Shown one piece after another: positions 12,676 through 14,037 of a DNA stretch of 14,037 nucleotides; positions within the stretch are counted from its first letter, which is position 1, and each line of letters opens with the position of its first letter. The notes under the pieces were generated by a model. It ran no database searches and was not told the origin of the DNA. It saw only the letters and a program-made list of their open reading frames with translations. Origin of the DNA: Candidatus Thorarchaeota archaeon (GTDB lineage Archaea; Asgardarchaeota; Thorarchaeia; Thorarchaeales; Thorarchaeaceae); the NCBI GenBank assembly GCA_016840245.1, contig JAEOST010000326.1, positions 1 through 14,037 of the forward strand, read 5' to 3'. The translations under genes were made by a program, and so were the position numbers.

Positions 12676-14037
12676 TTGTCTGAATTATCTTATACTGATG
12701 CTGTGATTCTTCGAGTATCACTAAGTGACGGAACAATCAAGCGAGAATCACTTTCACCTGAGATTTTTGAAAATTACTTGGGTGGCAGAGGATTAGGCGT
12801 TAAATACCTCTTTGACAATCTTGCACCTGGTGTCGATCCTCTTTCTCCCGAAAATATACTCATCTTTGCAGTGGGTCCCGCCACTGCGACCTCTGTTCCT
12901 ACAAGTGGTCGCTTTGTTGTAATAACCAAGTCTCCACTGACAAATACAATCTTTGATTCCCATGCAGGTGGATACTTTGGAGCACAGCTTCGTCGTGCTG
13001 GTTATGCAGCTATTGTACTTGAAGGAAAGGCACCATCCTCACCACTTTATCTCTGGATTAATAATGAAAATGTAGAACTACGAGATGCATCAGCAGTCTG
13101 GGGAAAGGATGTTTCTGAGGCTACTGATATGCTCCTTGAGGATACAGACGCCAAGGCACAAGTATCATGCATCGGTCCAGGAGGCGAGAATCAGATCAAA
13201 CTGGCTAGCATTATGACTGACAAACACAGAGCAGCTGGACGTGGTGGTGTTGGAGCTGTTATGGGCTCAAAACTTCTCAAGGCCATTGTAGTCAAGGGAA
13301 CTGGAAAAGCAGTGCCTGAGAAGAAAGATGACCTTGATGTGGCAGTAGCTCGGGCTCGCAGACTGATTAAGAAGAACGGGGTCACTGACAAGTCACTTCC
13401 TGTCTATGGTACTCCCGTGTTGGTGAATGTAATTAATGAGTTAGGAATGCTACCAACTCACAACTTCCAAGAGGGCCGATTCAATGATGCCGAGGGAGTT
13501 TCTGGAGAGAAACTACTTGAGCGTCTCGCAGTGCGGACCTACAACTGCTTTGGATGCCCAATAGGATGTGGACGAATCAGTAAGGTTAATGGGCAAGAGA
13601 TGGGTGGTCCTGAGTTTGAGACCATCTGGGCACTTGGTCCGCAATGTGGTATCAATGATCTAGAATGGATTGCCTTGGCAAATCACCGCTGTAATGAACT
13701 AGGAATTGATACTATCTCTGTAGGAAGTACAATTGGTTGTGCAATGGAACTTGTTCAGGAGGGTAAGTTGGATGCTCCTTACAGGTTTGGAAGCACCGAA
13801 GGTGTTCTAGATCTTATAGAAGACATCGGTCATGCTAGAGGTCTTGGAGCTGATGTAGGTGAGGGTTCTCGCATCCTATCTACCAAGTACAGTGCACCTG
13901 AGCTTGCAATGCAAGTGAAGGGACTTGAGATTCCAGCTTATGACCCTCGGGGAGTTCAGGGCCACGCGTTAGGCTATGCAACTTCCAATCGAGGTGCGTG
14001 TCATCTTCGATCATACCTCATCGGTCCTGAGGTCATG
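12676..14037 (+). CDS. Tungsten aldehyde:ferredoxin oxidoreductase (AOR family), 3' end outside the window
   Basis: The frame runs without a stop from TTG at 12676 to the window edge, giving the first 454 residues; the family is usually about 600-620 long. Members oxidise aldehydes to acids with a tungsten bis-pterin cofactor and a [4Fe-4S] cluster and pass electrons to ferredoxin. The first domain has YLGGRGLGVKYL (34-45), VGPATATSVPTSGRF (66-80) and SPLTNTIFDSHAGGYFG (86-102). GRGGVGAVMGSK (189-200) and EFETIWALGP (313-322) follow. The cluster motif is C291-x2-C294-x3-C298; the fourth cysteine expected nearer the C-terminus is beyond the window. A cofactor-binding AYDPRGVQGHALGYATSNRG stretch is at 421-440. 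The gene starts 12 bases after deoC, so the two are very likely co-transcribed. The substrate cannot be read from sequence; AOR, GAPOR and WOR-type members differ mainly in specificity. Confidence 0.94.
   Translation, partial: MSELSYTDAVILRVSLSDGTIKRESLSPEIFENYLGGRGLGVKYLFDNLAPGVDPLSPENILIFAVGPATATSVPTSGRFVVITKSPLTNTIFDSHAGGYFGAQLRRAGYAAIVLEGKAPSSPLYLWINNENVELRDASAVWGKDVSEATDMLLEDTDAKAQVSCIGPGGENQIKLASIMTDKHRAAGRGGVGAVMGSKLLKAIVVKGTGKAVPEKKDDLDVAVARARRLIKKNGVTDKSLPVYGTPVLVNVINELGMLPTHNFQEGRFNDAEGVSGEKLLERLAVRTYNCFGCPIGCGRISKVNGQEMGGPEFETIWALGPQCGINDLEWIALANHRCNELGIDTISVGSTIGCAMELVQEGKLDAPYRFGSTEGVLDLIEDIGHARGLGADVGEGSRILSTKYSAPELAMQVKGLEIPAYDPRGVQGHALGYATSNRGACHLRSYLIGPEVM

Overview
The window reads as chromosomal DNA from an archaeon of moderate GC content. 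The evidence is the gene content: an A-type ATP synthase subunit B, a full-length Hef helicase-nuclease, an archaeal-type sugar-phosphate nucleotidyltransferase/acetyltransferase, a tungsten aldehyde:ferredoxin oxidoreductase, a DUF2095-like protein and small winged-helix regulators. The signals are also archaeal: TATA-like boxes about 25-30 bases before plausible transcript starts, GGTGA/GGAGG ribosome binding sites, and frequent GTG/TTG starts. My impression is an Asgard lineage, perhaps Thorarchaeia-like, but this rests on protein style alone. There is no sign of phage, IS element, CRISPR array, rRNA or tRNA.

Layout. Positions 1-3388 (+): a family 4 uracil-DNA glycosylase with an altered iron-sulfur ligand, a four-helix membrane protein of unknown function, a solitary ATP synthase subunit B, and a DUF6884/YaaA-like protein. 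Positions 3351-7713 (-): a GlmU-like enzyme whose end overlaps a radical SAM protein, then a DUF2095-like protein, then an unrecognised protein with a predicted beta-sandwich C-terminus. The last gene converges on, and overlaps, the DUF6884-like gene. Positions 7714-7947 are a divergent regulatory region with two perfect inverted repeats. Positions 7948-9008 (+): two winged-helix regulators. Positions 9018-11330 (-): hef. Positions 11435-14037 (+): a PRC-barrel-like protein, then deoC and an aldehyde:ferredoxin oxidoreductase cut by the window edge.

How the genes may work together. udg and hef are both DNA repair genes but are not adjacent. The clearest metabolic pairing is deoC followed 12 bases later by the oxidoreductase: DeoC releases acetaldehyde and glyceraldehyde-3-phosphate, and enzymes of the second family oxidise aldehydes with reduction of ferredoxin. 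The GlmU-like and radical SAM genes overlap by about 23 bases and are probably co-translated.

Most of the window is ordinary archaeal housekeeping content. The points most worth a second look are the Cys-to-Ser change at an Fe-S ligand of the glycosylase, the four-cysteine C-terminal extension on DeoC next to the oxidoreductase, the isolated ATP synthase B gene, a PCNA-binding-like motif in the Hef linker, and perfect palindromes in three regulatory regions. I did not find a convincing new multi-gene system.
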